Part shown: in pieces, positions 44,908-53,189 of the stretch
Numbering within the stretch: the stretch's first letter is position 1
Layout: every line of letters starts with the position of its first letter
The notes under the pieces: generated by a model
What the model was told of the DNA's origin: nothing
Seen by the model: the letters and a program-made list of their open reading frames with translations, nothing else
The model's database searches: none
NCBI GenBank assembly: GCA_963717125.1
Contig: CAVQVG010000015.1
Span: 1-64,000, forward strand
Reading direction: 5' to 3'
Origin: RYN-230 sp963717125
GTDB taxonomy: Bacteria; Actinomycetota; Actinomycetes; Streptosporangiales; Streptosporangiaceae
Length of the DNA stretch: 64,000 nucleotides
Made by a program: the position numbers and the translations under genes

Positions 44908-45770
44908 CGGCCTCGGCGCGGAGCGGCGATCGGGGGGTCCGGGGGGTCACCCCCCCGGGATACACAATCGGCTAGGCCGTTCAGCAGGGCCACTACGCCG
45001 TCCGGCCCGTCCACCACCAGGTCGGCCTCGGCGGCCAGCGCGGACACCTCGGCCGAGCCGCTGCACACGGTCAGTCCCGGGATACCGGTGGCGCGCAGCG
45101 CGCGCACGGCGCCGAAGGCGGCCAGGTCACCCAGATCGTCACCGACGTACATGACTGAGCCGCTGTGGCGTTCAGCCAGCAAGGTCTTCAGGGCTTGACC
45201 TTTGTCCATGCCGGACGGGCGCAGCTCGATGACCAGCCGGCCGGGCTCCACGGTCAGCCCGTGCCGGGCGGCCAGCTCGGTGAGCGGCGCGCGGAGCCGG
45301 TCCAGCGCGGCCTGCGGATCGGCCGCCTGGCGGGTGTGCACGGCCAGCGCGTGGCCTTTGTATTCGGTCTGGATTCCGTCCGGGGCAGCCACGCTGGCCA
45401 GCAGCCCGGGCAGCTCGGCGCGGGCCGCGGCCACCCCGGGCTCGGCCGCCGGGGAGTCCAGCGTGCCGTCCGCCCACCGCTCCAGGCCGTAGTGACCGAG
45501 CACGATCAGGCCCGGCACGGCCGCGAACCCGCCCAGCTCGGCGGCGTCCGCGGCCGGGCGGCCGGTGATCACGGCCAGGGTGCCGACCAGGGCGGCCACC
45601 CGGCGCAGCGCCGGGCCAGCCTCGGGGTGGGCGCGGGCCGCGGACGGCTCGGAAACGATGGGCGACAACGTGCCGTCGAAGTCCAGCGCGATCAGCGCCC
45701 GGCGGGGATCGCCGAGGATCGCGGCCAGCCCGGCGCGGCCCTCCGCCGTGGCCGGTTCGGGCAGGCTCAC
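44904..45770 (-). CDS. otsB: trehalose-6-phosphate phosphatase
   Basis: About 288 residues from the GTG giving VSLPEPATAEGRAGL. HAD-superfamily motifs: IALDFDGTLSPIV (nucleophile Asp and acid/base Asp), ITGRPA, the Lys in GMDKGQALK and YVGDDLGDLAAF. It removes phosphate from trehalose-6-phosphate made by OtsA. The open frame continues to 45863, but that part is translated from a palindromic repeat and lacks homology. At the other end the last 16 or so residues (GGDPPDPPIAAPRRGR) are read through another copy of the same repeat, which may have removed the original stop. Confidence 0.92.
   Translation of the reverse strand: MSLPEPATAEGRAGLAAILGDPRRALIALDFDGTLSPIVSEPSAARAHPEAGPALRRVAALVGTLAVITGRPAADAAELGGFAAVPGLIVLGHYGLERWADGTLDSPAAEPGVAAARAELPGLLASVAAPDGIQTEYKGHALAVHTRQAADPQAALDRLRAPLTELAARHGLTVEPGRLVIELRPSGMDKGQALKTLLAERHSGSVMYVGDDLGDLAAFGAVRALRATGIPGLTVCSGSAEVSALAAEADLVVDGPDGVVALLNGLADCVSRGGDPPDPPIAAPRRGR
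44915..44962 (+). repeat. G-run palindromic intergenic repeat, copy 2
   Basis: GGCGCGGAGCGGCGATC followed by GGGGGGTCC and a GGGGGG/CCCCCC hairpin. It differs from copy 1 at only a few positions. It overlaps the 3' end of the otsB reading frame. Confidence 0.7.
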
Positions 45771-45776
45771 CGTGCC

Positions 45777-45857
45777 GTCCCGGGGGGGCGACCCCCCGCT
45801 CTGCTTCCCCGGGGGACTACCCCCGGAACCCCCGGCCCCCGGCCGGCGCTCCGCGCC
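45777..45857 (-). repeat. G-run palindromic intergenic repeat, copy 3 (diverged, longer)
   Basis: On the minus strand it opens GGCGCGGAGCGCCGGCC, followed by GGGGG-rich segments and two hairpins (GGGGG/CCCCC types), ending GGGGGGTCGCCCCCCCGG. It lies between the DUF3263 stop and the preferred otsB start, in inverted orientation relative to copy 2. Confidence 0.6.
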
Positions 45858-45859
45858 AG

Positions 45860-46120
45860 TCACCAGGATCCGTCGCCGCGGTCCGGGCCGGCCGAGCGCA
45901 TCTTGTGCCGCCGGGCCCGCTGCCGACGCAGCCGCTTGACCAAGGCCGGGTCGAGCATGAGCGCCTCCGGGCGGTCGATCAGCTCGTTCAGCAGCTGGTA
46001 GTAGCTCGTCGCGGTCATGCCCAGAACGTCACGGATCTCCTGCTCCTTGGCGCCGGGCGAGCGCCACCAGCCGCGCTCGAAGGCGAGGACCCGCACCTCG
46101 CGTTCGGACAGCGCCACCAT
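45860..46120 (-). CDS. DUF3263 protein
   Basis: An 86-residue actinobacterial protein. VALSEREVRVLAFERGWWRS, GAKEQEIRDVLGMTATSYYQ and LLNELIDRPEALMLDPALVK form the conserved domain, with a helix-turn-helix look (RDVLGMTATSYYQLLNEL). It ends in an Arg-rich tail. The ATG giving MVALSER has GGGGAG five bases upstream. It probably binds DNA, but the function of DUF3263 is not established. It sits upstream of otsB on the same strand and is divergent from the SAM hydroxide adenosyltransferase gene. Confidence 0.9.
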   Translation of the reverse strand: MVALSEREVRVLAFERGWWRSPGAKEQEIRDVLGMTATSYYQLLNELIDRPEALMLDPALVKRLRRQRARRHKMRSAGPDRGDGSW

Positions 46121-46200
46121 CACTTCTCCCCATGCCTCCAGAAGCCTCATCCTAGGTCGGCTCTTTGCGCCGTGCCCAGGCGTGCGTAGGCTCAGCCATC

Positions 46201-47019
46201 GTGGCTTCCTATGACTGCATAACGTTCCTCACCGACTACGGTCTCGAGGACGGCTTCGTGGCCGCCTGCCACGGGGTCGCTGCCCGAATCGTCCCCGCGA
46301 TCAGGCTCATCGACATCACCCACCTAGTACCACCCGGCGACGTCCGCCGGGGCGCCGCGGTGCTCGCCCAGACGCTGCCCTATCTGCCGCCGGCCGTGCA
46401 CGTGGCCGTGGTGGACCCGGGCGTGGGCACGGCGCGCCGCGGGGTCGCGATCGCGGCCGGGGAGTGCATCCTGGTCGGGCCGGACAACGGCCTGCTGTCC
46501 TGGGCGGTGGCCGCGCTGGGCGGGGCGACCGCCGCCAGCCAGCTGACCAACGGCGAGCTGTGGCTGCACCCGGTGTCCCCGACATTCCACGGCCGGGATA
46601 TCTTCACGCCGGTAGCCGCGCACCTGGCCGCGGGCACCAGCCTCGAGACCGCGGGCACCCCGATCGACGTGACCGAACTGGTGACATTGCCCTCACCGAC
46701 CAGCCGGGTGCACGACGGCGAAGCGGAAGGCGAGGTGATGTCGGTGGACCGGTTCGGCAACGTCCAGCTGTCCATCGCCGCGACCGACGCCGACCGGCTG
46801 GGCCTGGGCTTTGGCTCCCCGGTGGTGGTCCGCTGCGGCCGGCGCCGGCTGACCATCCCGTATTTGGAGACGTTCGCGGCGGTGGCGCCGGGCGAAATCG
46901 TGGCGTACACCGACAGCGCCGGGCTGATCTCACTCGCCGTGAATGGAGGCGACGCGGCCGAGCAACTGGGCCTGCCGCCCGGCGCGCACGTCCGGCTGTC
47001 CGCCGCGATGCCCGCCTGA
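46201..47019 (+). CDS. SAM hydroxide adenosyltransferase (DUF62/chlorinase-fluorinase fold)
   Basis: A 272-residue member of the fluorinase-like family. FLTDYGLEDGFVAACHGV at the N-terminus, VAVVDPGVGTARRGVA and LVGPDNGLLSWA, then PTFHGRDIFTPVAAHL, show the Asp/Arg/His set (D in VDPGVG, R in GTARRG, H in FHGRD) used by DUF62 enzymes to activate water. They hydrolyse S-adenosylmethionine to adenosine and methionine. The 23-residue loop diagnostic of fluorinases is not evident. GTG start. Why cells hydrolyse SAM is unclear. Confidence 0.88.
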   Translation: MASYDCITFLTDYGLEDGFVAACHGVAARIVPAIRLIDITHLVPPGDVRRGAAVLAQTLPYLPPAVHVAVVDPGVGTARRGVAIAAGECILVGPDNGLLSWAVAALGGATAASQLTNGELWLHPVSPTFHGRDIFTPVAAHLAAGTSLETAGTPIDVTELVTLPSPTSRVHDGEAEGEVMSVDRFGNVQLSIAATDADRLGLGFGSPVVVRCGRRRLTIPYLETFAAVAPGEIVAYTDSAGLISLAVNGGDAAEQLGLPPGAHVRLSAAMPA

Positions 47020-47123
47020 CAGCAGCCGCCGGCCAGCTCCCGACCTGCGTAGCCTTCGCTCCTGCCTCGCCGAGTGCCCGGAACGTGGCAGAATGCCCGA
47101 GGGTCTGATGGAAGGGTTGGAGT

Positions 47124-49529
47124 ATGACGCAGCGGCGCCGTGGCCGGGCGGCGACAGCTATTGCCGCGGGCCTGGCAGCATCCTGCGTCGCGATTGCGGC
47201 GGCAGGCCCCGCCTTCGCGGACACAGTCCGTAACAATGAGTGGTGGCTTAGTTCGCTGCACGTGACGCAAGCCTGGCTGTCTAGTAAGGGCACCGGGGTC
47301 ACCGTCGCGGTGCTCGACACCGGGGTGGACTCGACACAGCCCGATCTGGCTGGTTCGGTGACCACCGGCCGCGACTTCACCGGGTCCGGCCGGGCCGCGG
47401 GCGGGCCGTTCTGGGGGGGCAACGGCACCGCCGTGGCCAGCCTCATCGCCGGGCACGGGCACGGCCCGCGGCACGCCGACGGCGTCATCGGGGTCGCGCC
47501 CGAGGCGAAGATCCTCTCGGTCCGGGTCACCCTGGAGACCAACGACCCGCTGCTGGCCAGCGCCACCACGGTGGCCGCCCTGCCGATGGCCATCGCCAGG
47601 GGCATCAGGTACGCGGTGCGGCACGGCGCGCAGGTTATCGACCTGCCGCTGGACCCGGCGGCGGAGGCGGCCGACAACGCCGCGGCCAACGGCGGGACGT
47701 CCGCGGTCACCGGCGGCAGCCCGGCGGAACGCGCCGCGGTGACGTTCGCCTTGAGCAAGGGTGTCGTGCTGGTCGCCCCGGCCGGGGACGGCGGGGCCGG
47801 CCCCAACACCATCAACTACCCGGCCGCCTACCCCGGGGTGATCTCGGTGGGCGCGTTCGGCCAGGGGCTCACCAAGGCGCCGTTCACCAGCGCCCGGCGC
47901 TACGTCACGCTGACCGGCCCGGGCAACGGCGTCATCGCGGCCAACGGGCCGACCGGGTACGCCAAGCTGAAGAGCACCTCCGCGGCCAGCGCGGTAGTGG
48001 CCGGCGTCGCGGCGCTGATCCGGGCGCAGTTCCCCACGCTGACCCCGGCGCAGGTGACGGCGGCGCTGACCAGCAGCACCGCGTTCCACCCCAAGGGCGG
48101 CCGGCGGACGGGGTCCGGTTTCGGGACCGTCGACGCGGCCGCCGCGCTGACCGCCGCGGCGAAGATCAATTCCTCGGTGTCGTCCAGCGCCTCCCCGGCC
48201 AACCCGACGCCCCCCGCTGCGCCCAAGGTCAAGGTGCACTCGACCAGCCTCTGGGATGCGCTGCGCTACCCGGTGCTCGGGCTGGCCGCCCTGCTGCTCC
48301 TCGCGCTGCTGGTGCTGATCACGGTGCGCACCCGGCAGCGGCGCAGGCTGGACGCGGAACTGGCCCCGCTGAAGGCCGCCGCGCAGGCCGCCCGGGCGCA
48401 CTCGGCCAACGGGGCTGACCTGGCCTCGGCGAGCGTGGGTGCCCCCGGTGGCGTGCCGTTCGGGCCGGGCGGTGCGGCGGTGGACCTGGCGGCCTCGCCG
48501 GGGCGGCGGAGCGTGGGCCGGGCGCCGTTCGACGACCCGGACTTCGTGCCGCCCTCGTTCCAGAACGCCGCGTTCGGGCAGGGCGGGTTCGGTGCCGCTG
48601 GCCCCGAGGGGTTCGGCCGGACGTCGGCCGGACGGACGGCGGCCGGCCGGGCTGGTGGCGGGACGGCGGCCGGCCACGCTGGTGGCGGGGCGGCGGCCGG
48701 CCGCGCTGGTGGCGGGGCGGTGGCTGGCGGGGCGGTGGCTGGCCGGGCTGGTGCCGGGGCGGACGACGGGGCGGTTGACCCACAGGCGTTCGGCACCACC
48801 GCGGCGGGCCTGCCGGTGCGCGGCAGCGCCGCGGCCGACCTGCCGATGCGGGGCAGCGCGGCCGCGGACGTCCCGATGTTCGGCAGCCCCACGGGCGGCG
48901 CATTCCCGGCCGGAGCGTTCCCGGTCGGAGCGTTCCCGGGTGGAGCGTTCCCGGGCGGCGATGTGTCCGCGGACGGGGCGCCGACCGACGGGCCCGCCTT
49001 CGGCGGGTCGGCGGCGGCCGATCCCCCGGTTCCCCAGTTGCGCACCCTCGGCTCCGCACACCGGCTGAACGCGGTGCGCACGCCCAGGACCAAAGGCCAC
49101 CCGCCCTGGGCGCCGGCCGAGAAGCCCCAGAGCCAACTGCCCTGGATGGACGCCCCGGCCCGGGGCGTCCCGCCCGGCCGGATGATCCCGCCCCGGCCAT
49201 ATCCGGGCGCGGAGCCCGGCGGCCCCAGCCAGCCGAACGCCGACCAGCCCGCCGGCGGTGTGCCGCCCGGCGGCGTGCCAGCCAGCGCAGTGCCCTCCGG
49301 CGGTGTGCCAGCCAGCGGAGTGCCGTCCGGCGGCGTGCCGTTTGCGGAGAACAGCCGCACCCAGGGCCGCCGCGGCGCCATCGACCGGGGGCCGTTCCCG
49401 GAACTGGACCCGCCGCCCGGCGTCGACCCGGACAGCCCGGGCGCGCAGCGGCCCCGGTACTCGTGGAACCCGGCGGACACCACGGAGTCGTTCCCGGCCG
49501 TCGGCCCGGACGACATCCCGCTCGCCTGA
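47124..49529 (+). CDS. mycosin-like subtilase with altered catalytic His, probable pseudoprotease
   Basis: An 801-residue protein. A signal peptide (TAIAAGLAASCVAIAAAGPA) leads an S8 domain (about 40-350): Asp in VAVLDTGVDSTQPDL and Ser in KSTSAASAVVAGVAALI. At the His position the sequence is WGGNGTAVASLIAG, where active enzymes have HGT. The oxyanion region reads VLVAPAGDGG where Asn is expected. A transmembrane helix (YPVLGLAALLLLALLVLITV, about 380-400) and a 390-residue low-complexity cytosolic tail with Gly/Ala/Arg and GGVPxxxVP repeats follow. Mycosins process or stabilise type VII secretion; no other type VII gene is nearby. Substrate cleavage is unlikely as written. Confidence 0.82.
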   Translation: MTQRRRGRAATAIAAGLAASCVAIAAAGPAFADTVRNNEWWLSSLHVTQAWLSSKGTGVTVAVLDTGVDSTQPDLAGSVTTGRDFTGSGRAAGGPFWGGNGTAVASLIAGHGHGPRHADGVIGVAPEAKILSVRVTLETNDPLLASATTVAALPMAIARGIRYAVRHGAQVIDLPLDPAAEAADNAAANGGTSAVTGGSPAERAAVTFALSKGVVLVAPAGDGGAGPNTINYPAAYPGVISVGAFGQGLTKAPFTSARRYVTLTGPGNGVIAANGPTGYAKLKSTSAASAVVAGVAALIRAQFPTLTPAQVTAALTSSTAFHPKGGRRTGSGFGTVDAAAALTAAAKINSSVSSSASPANPTPPAAPKVKVHSTSLWDALRYPVLGLAALLLLALLVLITVRTRQRRRLDAELAPLKAAAQAARAHSANGADLASASVGAPGGVPFGPGGAAVDLAASPGRRSVGRAPFDDPDFVPPSFQNAAFGQGGFGAAGPEGFGRTSAGRTAAGRAGGGTAAGHAGGGAAAGRAGGGAVAGGAVAGRAGAGADDGAVDPQAFGTTAAGLPVRGSAAADLPMRGSAAADVPMFGSPTGGAFPAGAFPVGAFPGGAFPGGDVSADGAPTDGPAFGGSAAADPPVPQLRTLGSAHRLNAVRTPRTKGHPPWAPAEKPQSQLPWMDAPARGVPPGRMIPPRPYPGAEPGGPSQPNADQPAGGVPPGGVPASAVPSGGVPASGVPSGGVPFAENSRTQGRRGAIDRGPFPELDPPPGVDPDSPGAQRPRYSWNPADTTESFPAVGPDDIPLA

Positions 49530-49699
49530 CGACACGGCGGAGCTCAGCCGCAGACCCCAACGGGCTCGGTTCGGAAGATTCGGCGACGACCGCCCACACT
49601 GAGAACGAAGCGGTGTCTAAACACGTGGGCGGCGCGCTGAACCTTCGTCGCGCCATCACCGGAACCCTGCGGCTACCGAATGACTCGAAAGGAGCGGTC

Positions 49700-50149
49700 A
49701 TGGCCAAGGTGATCTTTGGAAACCACTCGGCGGTTCGGGTCCCTCGGGCGGAAAAGGACAGGATTCGTAAATTCTATCGTGATGTCCTTGGTTGCGAGAT
49801 CACGAGAGAGGGTGACCAAAAGGACGACTTCCGCATGGGAGACAACTTCTATATCGCGTTTCTCTACGAGAACGAGGGCGTCGCTCTGGATGAGAGCGGA
49901 TTTTCAAAAGCGATCTATCTGGAGCTGCAGACCGACAACGTCGAAGAAATGAGGCAGAAAATTGTCGCCTTCGGTGTCACCGTACTTGAAGTGCCGGACC
50001 CGCACCTCTACTTTCAAGCCCCAGGCGGACAAGTCTTGCGGCTAGCCGGAATCGGCGAGGACCTCTCCGAATATGAGGGGACCGAGCACGGCGAACAGTT
50101 CGTCGGGGAGGTCTTCACCGTGCAGACGACCCCGGCCCGTCGCCATTGA
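49700..50149 (+). CDS. VOC (glyoxalase/bleomycin resistance) family protein, atypical composition
   Basis: A 149-residue protein in the betaalphabetabetabeta VOC fold: HSAVRVPRAEKDRIRKFYRD, VLGCEITREG, MGDNFYIAFLYEN, then AIYLELQTDNVEEMRQKIVA and HLYFQAPGGQVLRLAG. A His near the N-terminus and a Glu in YLELQ could be metal ligands. ATG with GGAG six bases upstream. Third positions are visibly richer in A and T (TTT, AAA, TAT codons) than in any neighbour, suggesting recent transfer. Its 3' end overlaps plsC by 35 bp. Function unknown; dioxygenase, lyase and resistance roles all occur in this fold. Confidence 0.85.
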   Translation: MAKVIFGNHSAVRVPRAEKDRIRKFYRDVLGCEITREGDQKDDFRMGDNFYIAFLYENEGVALDESGFSKAIYLELQTDNVEEMRQKIVAFGVTVLEVPDPHLYFQAPGGQVLRLAGIGEDLSEYEGTEHGEQFVGEVFTVQTTPARRH

Positions 50150-50816
50150 GCTGCGCTTTGCGCACCGAGGCGTAGATGGGCGCGTACTCCTGGCCGGACA
50201 GCCCCTGGATGGCCTGCACGACCTCGTCGGTGATGGCCCGGCGGGCCCGGCCCTTGGCCGTCTCGCCCTGGTAGGCCTCGAACGTGAGCGGCTTGCCGAT
50301 CCGGATGGACACCTGGTGCAGCCGCGGCACGGCGGACCCGGGCGGCAGCACCCGGTCCGTGCCGACCATGGCCACCGGAATGACCGGCAGCCCGGAGTTG
50401 AGCGCCAGCCAGGCCACCCCCGTGCGGCCGCGGTACAGCCGCCCGTCCGGTGACCGGGTGCCCTCCGGGTAGATGCCGAACAACTGGCCCCTGCGGAGCA
50501 GCGCGAGCGCCGCGTCCAGCATGTCCTGGGCCGCCCGGGAGCTGTCCCGGTCCACCGCCAGCTGCTTGGTAGCCCGCATGTACGCGCCGGTCAGCCGCTG
50601 GGTGAAGCCGGTGCCGGTGAAGTACTCGGATTTCGCGGCGAAGGTGAGCGGCCGGTCGAGCATCAGCGGGAGGAAGATCGAGTCCACGATCGACAGGTGG
50701 TTGGACGCCAGGATGGCCCCGCCGGTCGGCGGGATGTGCTCCATCCCGGTCACCTTCGGACGCCACAGCAGATGCAGCAGTGGGCCGGCCACCACCCTGG
50801 ACAGCTGGTACTGCAC
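50115..50816 (-). CDS. 1-acyl-sn-glycerol-3-phosphate acyltransferase (PlsC family)
   Basis: A 233-residue acyltransferase from the GTG at 50816, which has a GGAG-like site seven bases upstream. The family motifs are all present: SNHLSIVDSIFL (HxxxxD), the substrate-binding GIYPEGTRSPDGRLYRG, and VIPVAMVGTDRVLP. It acylates lysophosphatidate to phosphatidate at the inner membrane, for phospholipid or triacylglycerol synthesis. The open frame extends to 51287 but the extra N-terminus is low-complexity and unlike homologues. Confidence 0.92.
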   Translation of the reverse strand: MQYQLSRVVAGPLLHLLWRPKVTGMEHIPPTGGAILASNHLSIVDSIFLPLMLDRPLTFAAKSEYFTGTGFTQRLTGAYMRATKQLAVDRDSSRAAQDMLDAALALLRRGQLFGIYPEGTRSPDGRLYRGRTGVAWLALNSGLPVIPVAMVGTDRVLPPGSAVPRLHQVSIRIGKPLTFEAYQGETAKGRARRAITDEVVQAIQGLSGQEYAPIYASVRKAQLNGDGPGSSAR

Positions 50817-50933
50817 CCGATCACTCCCGACCCTCGATCTGCGATAGCTGCTCAAAGATAACCGGGACGGCCGGCTGGTGACGAGGGAGTGCCAGGTCAC
50901 GCCGGGCCCGGGCGGCCGCGCTCGCGCTGCCGG

Positions 50934-51022
50934 CCCTCCGCCCGCGCCGCCGCCCTCCGCCCGCGCCGCCGCCCGTGCCGCCGCGGTCTCGTTATATTGT
51001 GCCTTGGTGACGATCGTTATAT
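50934..51022. repeat. 19-bp tandem repeat followed by paired TCGTTATAT boxes
   Basis: CCCTCCGCCCGCGCCGCCG occurs twice in tandem (50934-50952, 50953-50971) with a partial third copy. Beyond it TCGTTATAT occurs at 50989-50997 and 51014-51022, an AT-rich island 60-90 bp before the acyl-CoA dehydrogenase gene. The paired boxes may be regulator sites. Confidence 0.5.
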
Positions 51023-51080
51023 CTTCGAGTGAAGAATTCGCGGCTTCTGATTGTCCAATCTTCCCGGAAGGCCTCCATCC

Positions 51081-52235
51081 GTGGCCGACTTCCAGCTGAC
51101 CGCAGCTGAGCAGCAGTACGCCGAACAGGTTCGGGAGACCGCCCGGCGGCACCTGGTGCCGCTGGCCGGCCAGGCCGGCCCCCGGGTCAACCGGCCGCTG
51201 CTGGCCGCGATGGGCAAGCTGGGCTTGCTGCGCGGGCTGTTCGGCGGCCAGCCGGACGAGCCACCGCGGGACGCGGCCGCGGTGCAATTGTGCCTGCTGC
51301 GCGAGTCACTGGCCCAGGTCAGCGGCGAGGCGGAGACGGCACTCGCGCTGCAGGGGCTGGGCAGCTACCCGATCTTGCAGTCCGGTCCGCCCGCACTGGC
51401 CGCGCGCTGGATCCCGGAGGTGATCCGCGGCCGGGCGGCCGCCGCATTCGCGCTGTCCGAGCCGGGCGCCGGCTCGGACGCGGCCGCGCTCACCCTGACC
51501 GCGGCGCAGGACGGCGCGGGCTGGCGGCTGACCGGCGAGAAGACCTGGATCTCCAACGCCCCGGACGCGGACGTCTACACCGTGTTCGCCCGCACCACGC
51601 CGAGGGCCGGCGCCCGCGGGGTGACCGCGTTTGCCGTGGCCGGAGACAGCCCGGGGCTGGCCGGCGAGCCCCTGGAGATGATCTCGCCGCACCCGATCGG
51701 GCGGCTGACCTTCGACGGGGTACGGGTGGGCGCGGCCGACGTACTGGGCAAACCGGACGCGGGCTTCGCGGTGGCCATGCGCACCCTCGACCTATTCCGG
51801 CCCAGCGTCGGCGCGTTCGCCGTCGGCATGGCCCAGGGGGCTCTGGACGCGACCATCCAGCACGTGCGTGACCGGCAGGTGTTCGGCGGGCCACTGGCCC
51901 GCCAGCAGGCGGTGGCACACAAGATCGCCGACATGGCGACCGACCTGGAAGCGGCGCGGCTGCTCGTCTACGCCGCAGCGGCCGCCTACGACCATGCGAA
52001 CCAGCCGGAGCGGCAGAGCCGCCGGTCGGCCATGGCCAAGCTGTACGCCACCGAAGCCGCGCAGCGTATCGTCGATGGCTGCGTGCAGCTGCACGGCGCC
52101 CGCGGATTGCAGCGCGGGCACCTGCTCGAGCACCTCTACCGGGACGTCCGGTCGCTGCGCATCTACGAGGGCGCATCGGAAATTCAGCGCTCGATCATCG
52201 CCCGTGACCTGATTGGCAGGGAAGCCGCCCGATGA
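51081..52235 (+). CDS. acyl-CoA dehydrogenase
   Basis: A 384-residue flavoenzyme. AAFALSEPGAGSDAAAL and TGEKTWISNAPDADVYTVFA are the FAD/substrate regions, RQVFGGPLARQQAVAHKIAD lies in the C-terminal helical domain, and IYEGASEIQRSIIARDL holds the catalytic Glu. The N-terminal helical domain is somewhat short. The GTG giving VADFQLTAAEQQ was chosen by family match, with GGAAGG about ten bases upstream. It overlaps the downstream enoyl-CoA hydratase gene (ATGA). It would introduce the alpha,beta double bond in a CoA-bound intermediate of the neighbouring aromatic-acid route. Confidence 0.92.
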   Translation: MADFQLTAAEQQYAEQVRETARRHLVPLAGQAGPRVNRPLLAAMGKLGLLRGLFGGQPDEPPRDAAAVQLCLLRESLAQVSGEAETALALQGLGSYPILQSGPPALAARWIPEVIRGRAAAAFALSEPGAGSDAAALTLTAAQDGAGWRLTGEKTWISNAPDADVYTVFARTTPRAGARGVTAFAVAGDSPGLAGEPLEMISPHPIGRLTFDGVRVGAADVLGKPDAGFAVAMRTLDLFRPSVGAFAVGMAQGALDATIQHVRDRQVFGGPLARQQAVAHKIADMATDLEAARLLVYAAAAAYDHANQPERQSRRSAMAKLYATEAAQRIVDGCVQLHGARGLQRGHLLEHLYRDVRSLRIYEGASEIQRSIIARDLIGREAAR

Positions 52236-53089
52236 CGCAGGGAAACCACCCGATGACATCGTCCTACCGGTTCCGCGCCTCGGCCGGGCTGACGCAGCAG
52301 TGGCAGCACTTCCGGTTCGGCACCAGCGACGGGGTCGCGACCGTCACCCTGGACCGGCCGGACAAGCTGAACGCGCTGACCTTCGAGAGCTACGCCGACC
52401 TGCGCGACCTGATCGCCGAGCTACCGCACCACACCGATGTCCGGGTGCTGGTGATCCGCGGCGAGGGGCGCGGGTTCTGCGGTGGCGGCGACGTCAACGA
52501 GATCATCGGCGAGCTGATCAAGATGGAGCCGCGGGACCTGATGCGGTTCACCAAGATGACCGGGGACGTGATCCGGGCCATGCGGGAGTGCCCCATCCCG
52601 ATTATCAGCGCGGTGCACGGGATCGCGGCCGGGGCCGGCGCCGTGGTCGCCCTGGCCTCGGACTTCCGCGTGGTGGGCCGGTCCGGGCGGTTCGCGTTCC
52701 TGTTCACCAAGGTGGGGCTATCCGGCGGGGACATGGGCGCGGCCTACCTGCTGCCCCGGGTCGTCGGCCTGGGCCGGGCGACCGAGCTGCTGATGCTCGG
52801 CCGGACCATCGACGCGGCGACCGCCGACCGCTACGGCCTGGTGTCCCGGCTGGTCGCGGACGACGAGCTCGGCGCCGCGGTCGCCGACCTGGCCCGCGAA
52901 CTGGCCGACGGGCCGGCCCTGGCGCTGGCCCAGACCAAGTCGCTGCTCACCCGCGAGCTGGACATGCCGCTGGCCGCGGCCACCGAACTGGACGCGATGA
53001 CGCAGGCGCTGCTGATGACCACCCGGGACCACGCCGAGTTCCACGCCGCGTTCACCGAGCGGCGCCCGCCGCACTGGGAAGGGCACTGA
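52232..53089 (+). CDS. enoyl-CoA hydratase/isomerase family protein
   Basis: A 285-residue crotonase-fold enzyme. VATVTLDRPDKLNALTFESY, the oxyanion-hole VIRGEGRGFCGGGDVNEI, and AVHGIAAGAGAVVALASDFR with FLFTKVGLSGGDMGAAYLLPR are diagnostic. The residue following the second oxyanion region is in the LSGGDMG loop, so water addition or ring hydrolysis could both be possible. It overlaps the acyl-CoA dehydrogenase gene and ends at a strong terminator. Homologues in benzoyl-CoA/aminobenzoyl-CoA clusters carry out the beta-oxidation-like steps. Confidence 0.9.
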   Translation: MTQGNHPMTSSYRFRASAGLTQQWQHFRFGTSDGVATVTLDRPDKLNALTFESYADLRDLIAELPHHTDVRVLVIRGEGRGFCGGGDVNEIIGELIKMEPRDLMRFTKMTGDVIRAMRECPIPIISAVHGIAAGAGAVVALASDFRVVGRSGRFAFLFTKVGLSGGDMGAAYLLPRVVGLGRATELLMLGRTIDAATADRYGLVSRLVADDELGAAVADLARELADGPALALAQTKSLLTRELDMPLAAATELDAMTQALLMTTRDHAEFHAAFTERRPPHWEGH

Positions 53090-53127
53090 CGGCCGGCTGG
53101 AGACCGCCTAGCCCCTCCCCAAAGCAA

Positions 53128-53175
53128 CAGCGCGGTGCATTGTGCCTCGCCGGTGAGGCACAATGCACCGCGCTG
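53128..53175. terminator. 21-bp perfect bidirectional terminator
   Basis: CAGCGCGGTGCATTGTGCCTC (53128-53148) and its perfect complement (53155-53175) with a 6-nt loop lie between the convergent enoyl-CoA hydratase and monooxygenase genes. This is the strongest hairpin in the window. Confidence 0.85.
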
Positions 53176-53189
53176 ATGAAAAGCGGCGC

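Noticed and set aside
49258..49350. Regular 30-bp repeat spacing near the end of the mycosin-like gene
   Set aside because: It encodes GGVPxxxVP repeats in frame and is explained as protein low complexity.
46380..49535. A 1051-codon open frame on the minus strand
   Set aside because: It is antisense to the mycosin-like gene, whose signal peptide, domain motifs and codon bias are clear. Its translation is Arg/Gly/Pro-rich with no motif.
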